Assembly: GCA_963923035.1 (NCBI GenBank)
Contig: CAWUKT010000034.1
Span: 1 to 64,000 of the forward strand
DNA from: CAWUKT01 sp963923035
GTDB lineage: Bacteria > Bacteroidota > Bacteroidia > J057 > JADKCL01
Direction of reading: 5' to 3'
Length of the DNA: 64,000 bases
The first letter of the stretch is position 1. Each line of letters opens with the position of its first letter. The notes under the pieces are model-generated. The model was not told the DNA's origin. It was given only the letters and a program-made list of their open reading frames with translations, and did not search any database. The position numbers were made by a program, and so were the translations under genes. Shown here in pieces: positions 43,992 to 52,292 of the stretch.

Positions 43992-45437
43992 TTATCCTAC
44001 GCTGCCCTCGAGGCTGATGGCCAGCAGTTTTTGGGCTTCGACCGCAAACTCCATCGGGAGCTTTTGCATGACTTCCTTCGCGAATCCATTGACGATCAGA
44101 CCAATGGCTTTTTCGGTATCGATTCCGCGCTGGTTGCAGTAGAAGATTTGGTCTTCCCCGATCTTGCTGGTGGTGGCTTCGTGCTCCACCTGGCTGGTCT
44201 TGTTCTTGACCTCGATGTACGGGAAGGTATGGGCGCCACAACGGTCTCCCAACAGCATGGAATCACACTGGCTGAAGTTCCGGGCATTTTCCGCTCCCTT
44301 CATGATCTTCACCAGTCCGCGGTAGCTGTTTTGGCTCTTGCCGGCACTGATCCCCTTGGAGATGATGGTCGACTTGGTGTTTTTCCCAATGTGGATCATC
44401 TTGGTGCCGGTATCCGCCTGCTGGTAGTTGTTGGTGAGGGCGACGGAGTAGAATTCGCCGACGCTGTTGTCACCGGTGAGGAGACAGGAAGGATATTTCC
44501 AGGTCACGGCGGAGCCGGTTTCGACCTGGGTCCAGGAGATCTTGGAATTCTTACCAAGGCAATTGCCCCGCTTGGTGACAAAGTTGTAGATACCGCCTTT
44601 GCCTTCGCTATCGCCTGGGTACCAGTTCTGGACCGTGGAGTATTTGATTTCCGCATCGTCCATGGCCACCAACTCCACCACAGCGGCGTGGAGCTGATTC
44701 TCGTCGCGCATGGGAGCGGTACAGCCTTCGAGGTAGCTGACGTAGCTGGCATCGTCGGCTACGATCAGCGTCCGCTCAAACTGGCCGGTATTGGCTTCGT
44801 TGATGCGGAAATAGGTGCTGAGTTCCATCGGACAGCGGACGCCTTTGGGGATATAGACAAAGGAGCCATCGGAGAAGACCGCCGAGTTCAACGCGGCGAA
44901 GTAGTTGTCGGTATAGGGGACAACCGTTCCGAGGTATTTCCTGACCAATTCGGGGTGTTCCTGCAAGGCTTCTCCAAAGGACATGAAGATCACACCCTTT
45001 TCGGCGAGCTTTTCTTTGAAGGTGGTCACCACCGAAGTGGAGTCCCAAACGACGTCGACGGCTACCCCCGTCAACACCTTTTGCTCCTCAATGGAAATCC
45101 CCAGCTTGTCGAGGGTCTTCCGCATTTCGGGATCGACATCGTCCAGGGAATTGAGTTGGGGCTTCTTCTTGGGCACCGCATAATAGTGGACGTCCTGGTA
45201 ATCGATGGGCGGGTACTCGACATTGGGCCACTTGGGCTCGGCCATGGTCAACCAATGCCGATAAGCCCGCAAGCGCCACTCCAACATCCACTCCGGTTCA
45301 TTCTTCTTGCTAGAAATCATCCGGACGATGTCTTCGTTCAGGCCTTTGGGGGCTTTCTCCGTCTCAATATCCGTGTAGAAGCCGTATTCGTATTCCTTTT
45401 GAGTTGCACTCTCAAGAATCTTCAGATCTTCGCTCAT
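43992..45437 (-). CDS. sufB: Fe-S cluster assembly protein SufB
   Basis: The 481-residue protein contains the typical SufB segments: EYEYGFYTDIETEKAPKGLN at the N-terminus, YIPKGVRCPMELSTYFRIN, and GDRCGAHTFPYIEVKNKTSQ towards the C-terminus. It is the first gene of the suf operon and, with SufC and SufD, forms the scaffold for new Fe-S clusters. A TATATTTG box lies about 33 bases before the ATG. No in-frame intein is visible. Confidence 0.97.
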   Translation of the reverse strand: MSEDLKILESATQKEYEYGFYTDIETEKAPKGLNEDIVRMISSKKNEPEWMLEWRLRAYRHWLTMAEPKWPNVEYPPIDYQDVHYYAVPKKKPQLNSLDDVDPEMRKTLDKLGISIEEQKVLTGVAVDVVWDSTSVVTTFKEKLAEKGVIFMSFGEALQEHPELVRKYLGTVVPYTDNYFAALNSAVFSDGSFVYIPKGVRCPMELSTYFRINEANTGQFERTLIVADDASYVSYLEGCTAPMRDENQLHAAVVELVAMDDAEIKYSTVQNWYPGDSEGKGGIYNFVTKRGNCLGKNSKISWTQVETGSAVTWKYPSCLLTGDNSVGEFYSVALTNNYQQADTGTKMIHIGKNTKSTIISKGISAGKSQNSYRGLVKIMKGAENARNFSQCDSMLLGDRCGAHTFPYIEVKNKTSQVEHEATTSKIGEDQIFYCNQRGIDTEKAIGLIVNGFAKEVMQKLPMEFAVEAQKLLAISLEGSVG

Positions 45438-45469
45438 CAGCTCTTATTTAGACTCATTCTTAATTAGGG

Positions 45470-45477
45470 CAAATATA
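45470..45477 (-). promoter_or_regulatory. -7 box candidate of the suf operon promoter
   Basis: TATATTTG on the minus strand fits TAnnTTTG exactly; the region further upstream is AT-rich without a perfect -33 TTG. It lies about 33 bases before sufB. Confidence 0.6.
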
Positions 45478-45667
45478 CAATCTAAAAACTGAAAACAGCG
45501 TTGTTTGTTCACTTTGTATCAGGAAAAGGAGGGGCAAGGCAGGTATTTTTTTAGAAATCCCCAATTGCCCCCTTGGATTGTTGATTTCCCCTGGTTTTTC
45601 GATGAATTTCCCCTGCACCCCGATGACTTCAGCCCTCCATTTCCTCCAAATCACCTAATTTAGACCC

Positions 45668-46609
45668 ATGCGCATTTTCCTGGTGATTTTCGCTGTCTTG
45701 TCCTTTGTATATGGCCCCGCCCAGGTGGACTCCCTGGCGCCGAAGGGGCTCTATCTTGGCATGGACATCCGTGAATTTGCCCAGGTCTATCCCCATCTCG
45801 CCCCCCGTAGCATTGCATTTACCGGTCACCTCAAGCGCGATTCGGTTTGGTGCGGCACTCCCTGGAGCATGGATTTTTCCTTTGGACGGGACCACCTGAG
45901 CGGGGCGACCTTCCTCTCCCCTCCCCTGGCCGACGATCAAATCAAGGAGGTCCGGCAGCAGGTCGTGGCCGAGTTGCGTCCTTTGTATGGTCCCCCGGCC
46001 GAGCTTCCATTTCCCGACAGCGTCAACCGACTTCCGGTCCTGTACTGGCAGCTCAAGACCCAGCAGCTGCGGCTGTCGACGATTGCTGGGGGCGTTTTGC
46101 ACTTTGAACTGACCTCGCTGACCCGGCCCGTTCCCGGACAGATCACCCTGGACTATCCATTCTTCATCGGAATGCCGCTGGGGACCTTTGCCGTCTTTCA
46201 TCCCCAGTTCATCCCCCGCCAATTGGGGTACAATGGGGTGATCGAACGACCGGACCGCTTCGGTGAGATCGAGGGCATCTGGCAGTATTGGTTTCGGCAG
46301 GGGAAAATGAAGGACATGTTTTTCCGGCGGACCTGGGTGCTGATGCCGGAAGATGACCCCGAGAACTGGGGCTATGTGCAGGCCTACTCCGATACGCTGA
46401 TCCAACGCATGGGCCAATCGCTGGGCGCCCCCCGCCTCCAACAGGGCCAGGACAGCCTGGTCACGGTCGAGGGCATTCACCGCCAGGCCTACGCCAATTG
46501 GGTCCTCAGCGACTCGACTACCCAATTGGAAGTGCTGTTTGGACAGCACGACGGAACGAAAGGAATCGGGTATTTCTTCAAGTTGGATTACTCGCCGGTG
46601 GCGGAATGA
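45668..46609 (+). CDS. Exported protein of unknown function
   Basis: The 313-residue protein has a signal peptide (IFLVIFAVLSFVYGPAQ) and a two-part mature region: first part with LYLGMDIREFAQVYPHLAPR and WSMDFSFGRDHLSGATFLSP, second with PFFIGMPLGTFAVFHPQFIP and LEVLFGQHDGTKGIGYFFKL. The two halves look similar in shape, as in internally duplicated folds. No enzyme motif. A TAATTTAG box about 10 bases before the ATG may be the -7 element. Its last 34 codons are repeated, with almost only synonymous changes, at 47397-47508 downstream of an unrelated gene. Confidence 0.65.
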   Translation: MRIFLVIFAVLSFVYGPAQVDSLAPKGLYLGMDIREFAQVYPHLAPRSIAFTGHLKRDSVWCGTPWSMDFSFGRDHLSGATFLSPPLADDQIKEVRQQVVAELRPLYGPPAELPFPDSVNRLPVLYWQLKTQQLRLSTIAGGVLHFELTSLTRPVPGQITLDYPFFIGMPLGTFAVFHPQFIPRQLGYNGVIERPDRFGEIEGIWQYWFRQGKMKDMFFRRTWVLMPEDDPENWGYVQAYSDTLIQRMGQSLGAPRLQQGQDSLVTVEGIHRQAYANWVLSDSTTQLEVLFGQHDGTKGIGYFFKLDYSPVAE

Positions 46610-46746
46610 TGGTTTTGGAGTTGTATCTTTTTATTCCCCTCTCAGTTTTCCCTTCTTCACTACCAATCCATGCTTTTCTATTTCGCAGTCATTCCTGGAT
46701 GTAGCAAGAAGCCACACTGTCAATGACATGGGCACAAGTGAATTCG

Positions 46747-47265
46747 CTAAGGCAACTTGGGGATGGCAACGGAAAATTCCTGTGGCAATAGAAACTTATT
46801 GTCTTTCTCCTGCTCCATCAATTCTTCGTGCTGTGCCTCCATCAATAAGTACACAAACTTGAAGAAAGATGGCTGAACCTGAATGTCTTCGAATCTGTTT
46901 CCTTTGGGATAGCCTATGCTTAACATCTCATCATAAGTCCTGATATATACCTGGTCCTCTTTAAAGATATGTGGGCTTCCGATATGTTCAATCTTGATCA
47001 GGGAAGTCAGTTGGTGGAACAGCTCCTTTTCCAAAGTATAGACAGAGACTTGCCTTCTCGGCTCCAGTGGGATCGGGACTTTGGGTTGCAACAGCTCTCT
47101 CTGTTCCAATGTCAACTGAAAGAGATGGGTGAATTCTGGAAATCTACCCTCAGGCTCAAATAGGCAGACCAATACTTCCTCGTTGACCAGTAGCAATGGT
47201 TGCCCTATTTCAATGCCCGGTTCTGTCGAGGCATCCGCGAATATTTTTACTTCTTTCAATTTCAT
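46747..47265 (-). CDS. Cytoplasmic protein of unknown function inside the insert
   Basis: The 172-residue protein has no signal peptide. It is acidic, with hydrophobic strands such as LLLVNEEVLVCLFEPEGRFP, YTLEKELFHQLTSLIK and FFKFVYLLMEAQHEELMEQ, a general look shared by immunity proteins of polymorphic toxins, but I recognise no family. Base composition is lower in GC than in the neighbours. It lies between the two copies of the gene tail (46507-46618 and 47397-47508), so it belongs to the inserted piece. Start ATG at 47265. Its partner, if it is an immunity gene, is not visible next to it. Confidence 0.55.
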   Translation of the reverse strand: MKLKEVKIFADASTEPGIEIGQPLLLVNEEVLVCLFEPEGRFPEFTHLFQLTLEQRELLQPKVPIPLEPRRQVSVYTLEKELFHQLTSLIKIEHIGSPHIFKEDQVYIRTYDEMLSIGYPKGNRFEDIQVQPSFFKFVYLLMEAQHEELMEQEKDNKFLLPQEFSVAIPKLP

Positions 47266-47396
47266 ATTTATCGGCCTGCGGGTACTGAATCCCAGTGACC
47301 TCTACAATCACCACCTTAGAATCCAGACATCATCCACCTTTTAGGTCATGTTAAACAAGTGGTTATTCCGCGAAATGCCAACACAAATTTGATTTT

Positions 47397-47508
47397 CAGC
47401 GACTCGACCACTCAATTGGAAGTGCTGTTTGGACAGCACGACGGAACGAAAGGAATTGGATATTTCTTTAAGTTGGATTACTTGCCGGTGGCGGAGTGAT
47501 GGTTTTGG
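47397..47508 (+). pseudogene. Duplicated 3' tail of the gene at 45668
   Basis: These 112 bases match 46507-46618 with about seven differences. Read in the frame of the intact gene (DSTTQLEVLFGQHDGTKGIG onwards), six of the seven differences are synonymous and one changes Ser to Leu just before PVAE. The stop TGA and the following TGATGGTTTTGG are also shared. The upstream part is missing, so this is a truncated gene. The pattern says that this copy came from an intact, selected homologue and was cut off recently. Confidence 0.9.
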
Positions 47509-47579
47509 GGGAATTTCATTCCCCCGTATGGCCCCCTTTAGCCTTTTATCTGAAAGTAAGCCGAATCAATTCACATAAT

Positions 47580-47978
47580 TCATGACACCTCTTTCTTTAC
47601 TCTCCCCCATTGGATTTTACCATCATGGAATAGCTCGATAACCCATGAAAAATCTGATGAAACAATCCATGTATCAAAGCTAACCGCAGTAAAGTCTTCT
47701 TCATACTCAACAAAGGCATCCAGGTCTGTTCTTACTGCTGAAACATAGGCGTCGTTCCACATTACCAAGACCTGACTCTTCCTTCCCAGGGTTTGGAAAA
47801 CCACTGCCACAGAATCAATCTCTTCCGAACCCGGGACATTATTCCAATCGATCCTTCCAAAGGGAGTAAATGGGAAACAATCCTGAAGCCGATCAAGATA
47901 TCGATCAGTCTCTTCCTGACTCTTTACCTCTATATGGCTACCGGCCAACTTAATCAGTTCGTCAAAAAAGGTTGTCAT
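47580..47978 (-). CDS. Probable immunity protein for the toxin at 47975
   Basis: The 132-residue protein has no signal peptide and is acidic and rich in Trp and Phe (FTAVSFDTWIVSSDFSWVIE, CFPFTPFGRIDWNNVPG), like many immunity proteins of polymorphic toxins. Its ATG overlaps the toxin stop in an ATGA (minus strand), so translation is coupled and the protein is made right after the toxin. A small protein just downstream of the toxin C-terminus is the usual place of immunity genes. The absence of a signal peptide suggests that the toxin acts in the cytoplasm. No family was recognised by eye. Confidence 0.7.
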   Translation of the reverse strand: MTTFFDELIKLAGSHIEVKSQEETDRYLDRLQDCFPFTPFGRIDWNNVPGSEEIDSVAVVFQTLGRKSQVLVMWNDAYVSAVRTDLDAFVEYEEDFTAVSFDTWIVSSDFSWVIELFHDGKIQWGRVKKEVS

Positions 47979-49900
47979 TTGTTGAGATGCTTTAATAGTG
48001 TTGCAAATGTAGCCTCATCTCCTTCAAATGGAATGACATACTTCTTTGCATTCTGTTTTCCCTCCCTAAAGTCTGCCACATTGATATGAATTCCTTTGTC
48101 AGGATCAAAATCTAACCTCCAATGGGCTTTTCTATCTGCCGACTGTCTCCCTATTACTTTCTGGTATCCCAAGCTCATTTTTAACCGTCCTACCATTGGC
48201 TGGCTTCCAGGCTCTAAACTTCCCAGTAATTCCATGGCTTTGTTCCTAGCCTGCTCATAGGTGGAAACCTTATCCAAGAAAATTTCCTTTGATCTATTCC
48301 CATCTTTCTTCCCTGCCGAAAAATCTTCATCCACCACCTTCGGGGACAACTGTAGGATCCGATAATGCCCGGGCTCGGCCTTGGGTTCCTCTTTGTAGCG
48401 GACCTTGTATTTCCGTTCGATCGGGGATAAACTCGCCTTCAACTCAGCTAGCCCGCTACCATTGGCATCGTGAAACTCGGTTACGCCCTTGGCCCAGGCA
48501 TAAGCCTTTGCCTTTTGGGCGGCTCGTCCGTCAGTCGCGTCCTCCAACTCGTCGGCAGCTTCACTGGCGCCTTTGAATACCCCTTTGGCCTGAGGTTTGA
48601 GCTTTCGAGCCTTCAAAGCCACCTTCGTCAAGATACCAGCCAGTTTAGGACTGAGGCTGACCAGTTTCGTCCCCCATTTCGCAGCGGTCCCTCCCCCCAT
48701 AGTGAAGATGGCGATGACCACTTCCAGGACTATTTGCCCAACCAAATTCCCCCGAAAGTGCCAGCGCTTGTATTCATCCGGATGGCTCCAATTGTCAACA
48801 AAATTGTCCCAAGCGCTGCTCGCCATATCGCCGAGGATACCCATCAGCTCATTGAGGATGTCTCCGGCGCTTTTTCCCTTGCAATAAGCCTTGATTTCAG
48901 CCGCTACTTCGGGAATGGATGCAAACAAATCTCCGGAGAACAAATCACCCAGGAATTCCATCGAGCTTTTGGCCGCTTCCCAAAGGCCGACAAAGGTATC
49001 CGTAATGTTCTCGTAGATTCCATTGTAAAAACCCGCCACAAATCCGGCCGTCATCTTTCCCCCTTCCACCATCCGATTGGCCCAATCTGGCCGGGTGGCA
49101 ATCTCCCCGGTATCTTGGAGACTCTTCACATAACTGGCTCCCGGCAACCAGATATTGGTGCCGGAACGGATACCTATTGCACTGTATTTGGCAAGGTTAT
49201 CGGCGATATAATCATAACTGCGGATAGGGTTGTCATCGAGCCACTGCTGAATCTTATCGGCATCAACATAGATACTTTGGGTTCCCTGATTGGCTGCGGC
49301 TACTGCCACTGCAAGCGTAGCAAAATCATTACCGGTTCCAATATCATAGCGCCCCGCTTCATGATAATGACGTTCAAGAATGGTCGTAAGATTCGGCTCG
49401 GTGATATGATGAAGGATTGCCTCGGGGTCTGGCATATCAGTCCGAAGATAATCCAAACTGATCCAACCAGCGGTCCCATTCAAGCCCACTACAAATGCCC
49501 ATCCTCCAAATTGATTTTCCGCCTTGGCAAAAACTTTTTGCCCAACGGGAATCTGTCCCAACACTTCTCCTGAGGGAATCGGGGTTTTCCGGATATTCAT
49601 CCCTCCTTGTGCCAGTGCGGCTGCGTATTGATCAGCACTCGCCGCAATCGCCCCCATCTTCCCAATGGGGGCTCCACGATAACGCTCAAGGTCAGCACCA
49701 TCATCATGGCCTAGACCTGACTCGAAATCAATAGGGGTCCCACTTCCGGCAAGATCAGGGATACGTTCATTTCGCTGAACCGGAATCAAAGGGTTGGCGG
49801 TCAACTGCAGCGCTGGGGGCATCATGAAAGAAGTGCCCGATGCTTTAAGCTGCAGGCCTTCGGCCTCAGCATGGGCCTTAGAAAGGGCATTTTCAGACAT
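47975..49900 (-). CDS. Multi-domain polymorphic toxin with SH3b domain
   Basis: The 641-residue protein has no signal peptide. Its N-terminus (AEAEGLQLKA, then MMPPALQLTANPLIPVQR) resembles the leading segment of DUF4157-type cargo of Bacteroidota injection systems. An SH3b domain follows (about residues 98-155: MNIRKTPIPSGEVLGQIPVG, AGWISLDYLR), then a predicted helical region with a hydrophobic, Gly-rich stretch (about 395-440: LVGQIVLEVVIAIFTMGGG) and a C-terminal domain (about 500-641) with HWRLDFDPDKGIHINVADF and KYVIPFEGDEATF. The latter resembles C-terminal toxin domains seen at the ends of Rhs/WapA-type proteins; its activity is not known to me. A promoter candidate lies upstream. An immunity gene overlaps the end. 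Confidence 0.7.
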   Translation of the reverse strand: MSENALSKAHAEAEGLQLKASGTSFMMPPALQLTANPLIPVQRNERIPDLAGSGTPIDFESGLGHDDGADLERYRGAPIGKMGAIAASADQYAAALAQGGMNIRKTPIPSGEVLGQIPVGQKVFAKAENQFGGWAFVVGLNGTAGWISLDYLRTDMPDPEAILHHITEPNLTTILERHYHEAGRYDIGTGNDFATLAVAVAAANQGTQSIYVDADKIQQWLDDNPIRSYDYIADNLAKYSAIGIRSGTNIWLPGASYVKSLQDTGEIATRPDWANRMVEGGKMTAGFVAGFYNGIYENITDTFVGLWEAAKSSMEFLGDLFSGDLFASIPEVAAEIKAYCKGKSAGDILNELMGILGDMASSAWDNFVDNWSHPDEYKRWHFRGNLVGQIVLEVVIAIFTMGGGTAAKWGTKLVSLSPKLAGILTKVALKARKLKPQAKGVFKGASEAADELEDATDGRAAQKAKAYAWAKGVTEFHDANGSGLAELKASLSPIERKYKVRYKEEPKAEPGHYRILQLSPKVVDEDFSAGKKDGNRSKEIFLDKVSTYEQARNKAMELLGSLEPGSQPMVGRLKMSLGYQKVIGRQSADRKAHWRLDFDPDKGIHINVADFREGKQNAKKYVIPFEGDEATFATLLKHLNK

Positions 49901-49972
49901 ATCAGGAGACGATAGGATTTTGTTTGTTGGGCAAAATGTCTCAAAAAGGGCTCGAAAGAACGTATAAACGTA

Positions 49973-50003
49973 AATATAGAGATTTCGTATAGCGGAATCA
50001 ACA
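49973..50003 (-). promoter_or_regulatory. Promoter candidate of the toxin-immunity operon
   Basis: On the minus strand TTG (50003-50001), 20 bases, then TATATTTA, one mismatch from TAnnTTTG. The toxin ATG lies about 70 bases further on. Confidence 0.6.
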
Positions 50004-50149
50004 GAAATACACCTGATGTAAACAATTTAGTGGCTCCTCCACCTCACCCACCATTTCCCTCAAAACCGCCCACCAAATATTCCCTCGCATTTCACCCCAT
50101 CTCCCAAACAAAGCAACTGTTTTTCAAAGCATCTTCAAATATAGGTGGG

Positions 50150-50400
50150 AGGTTCCAACGCGAAGGTAAATTAGCCCTACGCGATGGTAAATGAATTCGG
50201 CTCTGACCCGAATTAATTTAGGTGCCGCCCCAAATTCGTCCAGCGCCGAGGTAAATTGTCCCAGCACCAAGTCGAATTCATTTGGGTGCGCACCCAAATT
50301 CGCCCTACGGTGAGGCGAATGAATTCGGGTCATGACCCAAATGGGTCCAGCGCCGAGGTAAATGATCCCAGCGCCCAGTCGAATTCATTTACCCCTCGCC
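50150..50400. repeat. Cluster of palindromes and direct repeats upstream of the toxin module
   Basis: A perfect 18-base palindrome TTTGGGTGCGCACCCAAA is at 50281-50298 (with flanking AATTC arms), and GGGTCATGACCC at 50327-50338. AATTCGG/CCGAATT arms lie near 50193-50212. Two copies of GTCCAGCGCCGAGGTAAAT start at 50238 and 50345 (107 bases apart), each followed by CCCAGC and AGTCGAATTCATTT. Two copies of ACGCGA-GGTAAAT lie near 50158-50185. No gene is present from 49901 to 50524. It is related in flavour (AATTCGGGTCA core) to the cluster at 14.8 kb. Confidence 0.75.
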
Positions 50401-50472
50401 TCAAATGAACTCGCCGAACGGCTGGAACCACGCACCGCCGGTTCAGGCGCGCTTCCCAAGGGGCCAAAATGC

Positions 50473-50506
50473 GCAACGGCCACCCTCCAAAGAGAGTGGC
50501 CGTTGC
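50473..50506 (-). terminator. Terminator-like hairpin after the Pmp3-like gene
   Basis: An 11-bp perfect stem GCAACGGCCAC / GTGGCCGTTGC with a 12-base loop lies 19 bases beyond the stop. On the minus strand it is followed by GCATTTTGG, a short T run only, so it may work as a processing or termination signal. Confidence 0.65.
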
Positions 50507-50524
50507 CTATATGAACTCAGCGGA

Positions 50525-51076
50525 TTAGCGGAGGACGACGATCAGTGCAAAAATGACCCCGGGGATCCAGAAAAACAGGGTGAGGATCAGGTCAATCCAG
50601 AAGTTGGTGGTGACACCTTCATAGAGGTAGACGGCCAACGGCGGCAGGAGGATGGCCAGAATGACCAACAGAATCAATTCGGTATCATCGGCGCTCTTCG
50701 GCGACTTGTCCTTCTTGTGCTTGCGGAATTGAAAGAAAGCCGAACGGAGTTTCTTCCGGTTCTTGCGGGCCCGCATGCGCATCTCTTTCTTGTCGCGCTT
50801 GTTGAGGCGCAGGGCTTCGTGGCTCTGACCGGATGTCACATTGGCGGCAGCCGAAGGATGGGGAAGGGCCGCAGATTCCTCGTCGAGGGTGACGGCATTG
50901 TCCAGATGTTCTCCGTTGACGTGGATGGAGGCATCATCCTCCAACTCCAACACCTGTTCATTGCGGGGCATCAGCTGCTTTTTGGCCGCGCGGCTTTCCA
51001 GCATACCACCCGCGAAAGCCAGGTGACCAACGGCCAACAGCGCTACGAGAAGGTAAAGTGAACGAATATTTTTCAT
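50525..51076 (-). CDS. YqaE/Pmp3-family small membrane protein with long N-terminal part
   Basis: The 183-residue protein begins with a signal peptide or anchor (LYLLVALLAVGHLAFAGG), then an acidic segment, a strongly basic coil (KRDKKEMRMRARKNRKK) and, in the last 50 residues, two membrane helices (LILLVILAILLPPLAVYLYE and LILTLFFWIPGVIFALIVVL) with the IPG motif of the YqaE/Pmp3 family. This arrangement is common in Bacteroidota. The function is thought to concern membrane stress; unknown here. ATG at 51076 is chosen over the frame start five codons upstream. Confidence 0.85.
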   Translation of the reverse strand: MKNIRSLYLLVALLAVGHLAFAGGMLESRAAKKQLMPRNEQVLELEDDASIHVNGEHLDNAVTLDEESAALPHPSAAANVTSGQSHEALRLNKRDKKEMRMRARKNRKKLRSAFFQFRKHKKDKSPKSADDTELILLVILAILLPPLAVYLYEGVTTNFWIDLILTLFFWIPGVIFALIVVLR

Positions 51077-51456
51077 GATTCGCTTTGACAAATCTAAATT
51101 GACACTCCTCTAATTAACCAAACTCTCCTTCTTTTTCCTATGCAATTCGAATTGCACTTTTCCACACCGCCCATTTGCCCCCCATTCTGTCCTTATATAC
51201 AACGTACAATTGCAGCGATTTCGTTTCATCCCCCGCCCAATTCGCTCCTGGGGCCAAACCTGAATGCTTTCAGGTCTGGGAAAGCTAAGCCCAAAGAGGT
51301 CAGGAAGATAGGTACGGGGACGAAAGAATTGAGGGGAAATAGTTGGGTGAAAAAATGGGAGGGGAAGGGGAAATGACCATTGAGAAGGACGTTGTGGATA
51401 AAGAATGGCGGAAAATGGAGGCCGAACCATTTTGAGACGGAGGGGTTGTGGATATA
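51077..51456. other. Gene-free stretch with a 16-bp perfect palindrome
   Basis: No gene is supportable. The perfect palindrome TGCAATTCGAATTGCA lies at 51141-51156, about 70 bases upstream of the Pmp3-like gene and divergent from the ferredoxin gene, so it is a possible operator. A weaker hairpin CCTGAA-TGCT-TTCAGG is near 51258. Around 51290-51380 the DNA is GGA/GAA-rich. Confidence 0.5.
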
Positions 51457-51804
51457 ATGCCCCAACTCACGATACTGTCCGGCTCGCAGACCGAGCGCCA
51501 CAAGGTGGCGGCGGGCTCCAATCTGCGGGACACCCTGCTGCGGCTGGGCCATAGCCCCTACGCCCGCGCTACCCGCCGCCTCAATTGCGGCGGCCGGGGC
51601 CTCTGCGCCACCTGCGGGGTGGACGTGACCGAGGGCGCTCCCGATCCGGTCCATTGGCACGACAAGGCGGCTTATAAGTACCGGTACCCCCGGCTCTCCT
51701 GCCAGATCACCATTGAAGCGGACATGACCGTGCGCATCCTGACGGACAAAAAGGTCTGGGGCAAACGCTTTCCCAAGCCGGGACCAGAGGCCACTCCCCA
51801 CTGA
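51457..51804 (+). CDS. 2Fe-2S ferredoxin
   Basis: The 115-residue protein shows the cluster ligands Cys44, Cys50 and Cys53 in RLNCGGRGLCATCGV (C-x5-C-x2-C) and Cys82 in PRLSCQITI, as in beta-grasp 2Fe-2S ferredoxins. It should carry electrons to a partner enzyme; none is adjacent. ATG at 51457 is chosen. The charged C-terminal tail (DKKVWGKRFPKPGPEATPH) is not typical and could be a partner-binding extension. It is a single-gene unit between two gene-poor stretches. Confidence 0.9.
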   Translation: MPQLTILSGSQTERHKVAAGSNLRDTLLRLGHSPYARATRRLNCGGRGLCATCGVDVTEGAPDPVHWHDKAAYKYRYPRLSCQITIEADMTVRILTDKKVWGKRFPKPGPEATPH

Positions 51805-51938
51805 GCCCCGTCCATTTCATTTCCCCACCCACCAAAAATAGCTTGCCCGATCAGCGTTCTCCTTGGGCGGAGAATTCTGTCAGGCAACCGTAGAATTCAT
51901 ACAATCAGGAAGTGGGGCTCCACCCGGTTGGGCGGTGC

Positions 51939-52292
51939 TTATCCTTCGAGGGGAATTTTCAGGACAATGGGAGGATGAGATTCATCTACATTGTCGAGGA
52001 CGTTGTCCAAGGTATTGGCAACAGCAGTTCCGTTTTGGAAAATCACGAAGTACAGGTCGGGCTTGGGGTCCAATCCCATGTTGTTGAAGGCGGTATTGAC
52101 GAAGGAGACCTCGAACTGGCCTTCCTCATTGGTCGTCCCACGTCCCAAACACTGCTGCCCAACCAAGTCCTTGTCCCATGCTTCCACAATCAATTCGGGA
52201 ATGGGCTTTTCATTGCTTCCAATTACAGTACCCCTTACCGTCCAATTGCGGCCGTTGACGGTGATGGATGCATTAGAGTTGCTATTGTCCAT
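51939..52292 (-). CDS. Small transthyretin/carboxypeptidase-regulatory-like protein
   Basis: The 117-residue protein has no signal peptide. The pattern RGTVIGSNEKPIPELIVEAW ... NEEGQFEVSFVN ... DLYFVIFQNGT matches the beta-sandwich domain of the transthyretin-like/carboxypeptidase-regulatory group. In Bacteroidota, soluble proteins of this sort occur near injection-system or toxin genes, but none is adjacent here. Start ATG at 52292; downstream there is no partner gene. Function unknown. Confidence 0.6.
   Translation of the reverse strand: MDNSNSNASITVNGRNWTVRGTVIGSNEKPIPELIVEAWDKDLVGQQCLGRGTTNEEGQFEVSFVNTAFNNMGLDPKPDLYFVIFQNGTAVANTLDNVLDNVDESHPPIVLKIPLEG

Noticed and set aside
49901..50524. 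Small genes in the repeat cluster before the toxin gene
   Set aside because: All frames are short, repetitive and without family resemblance.
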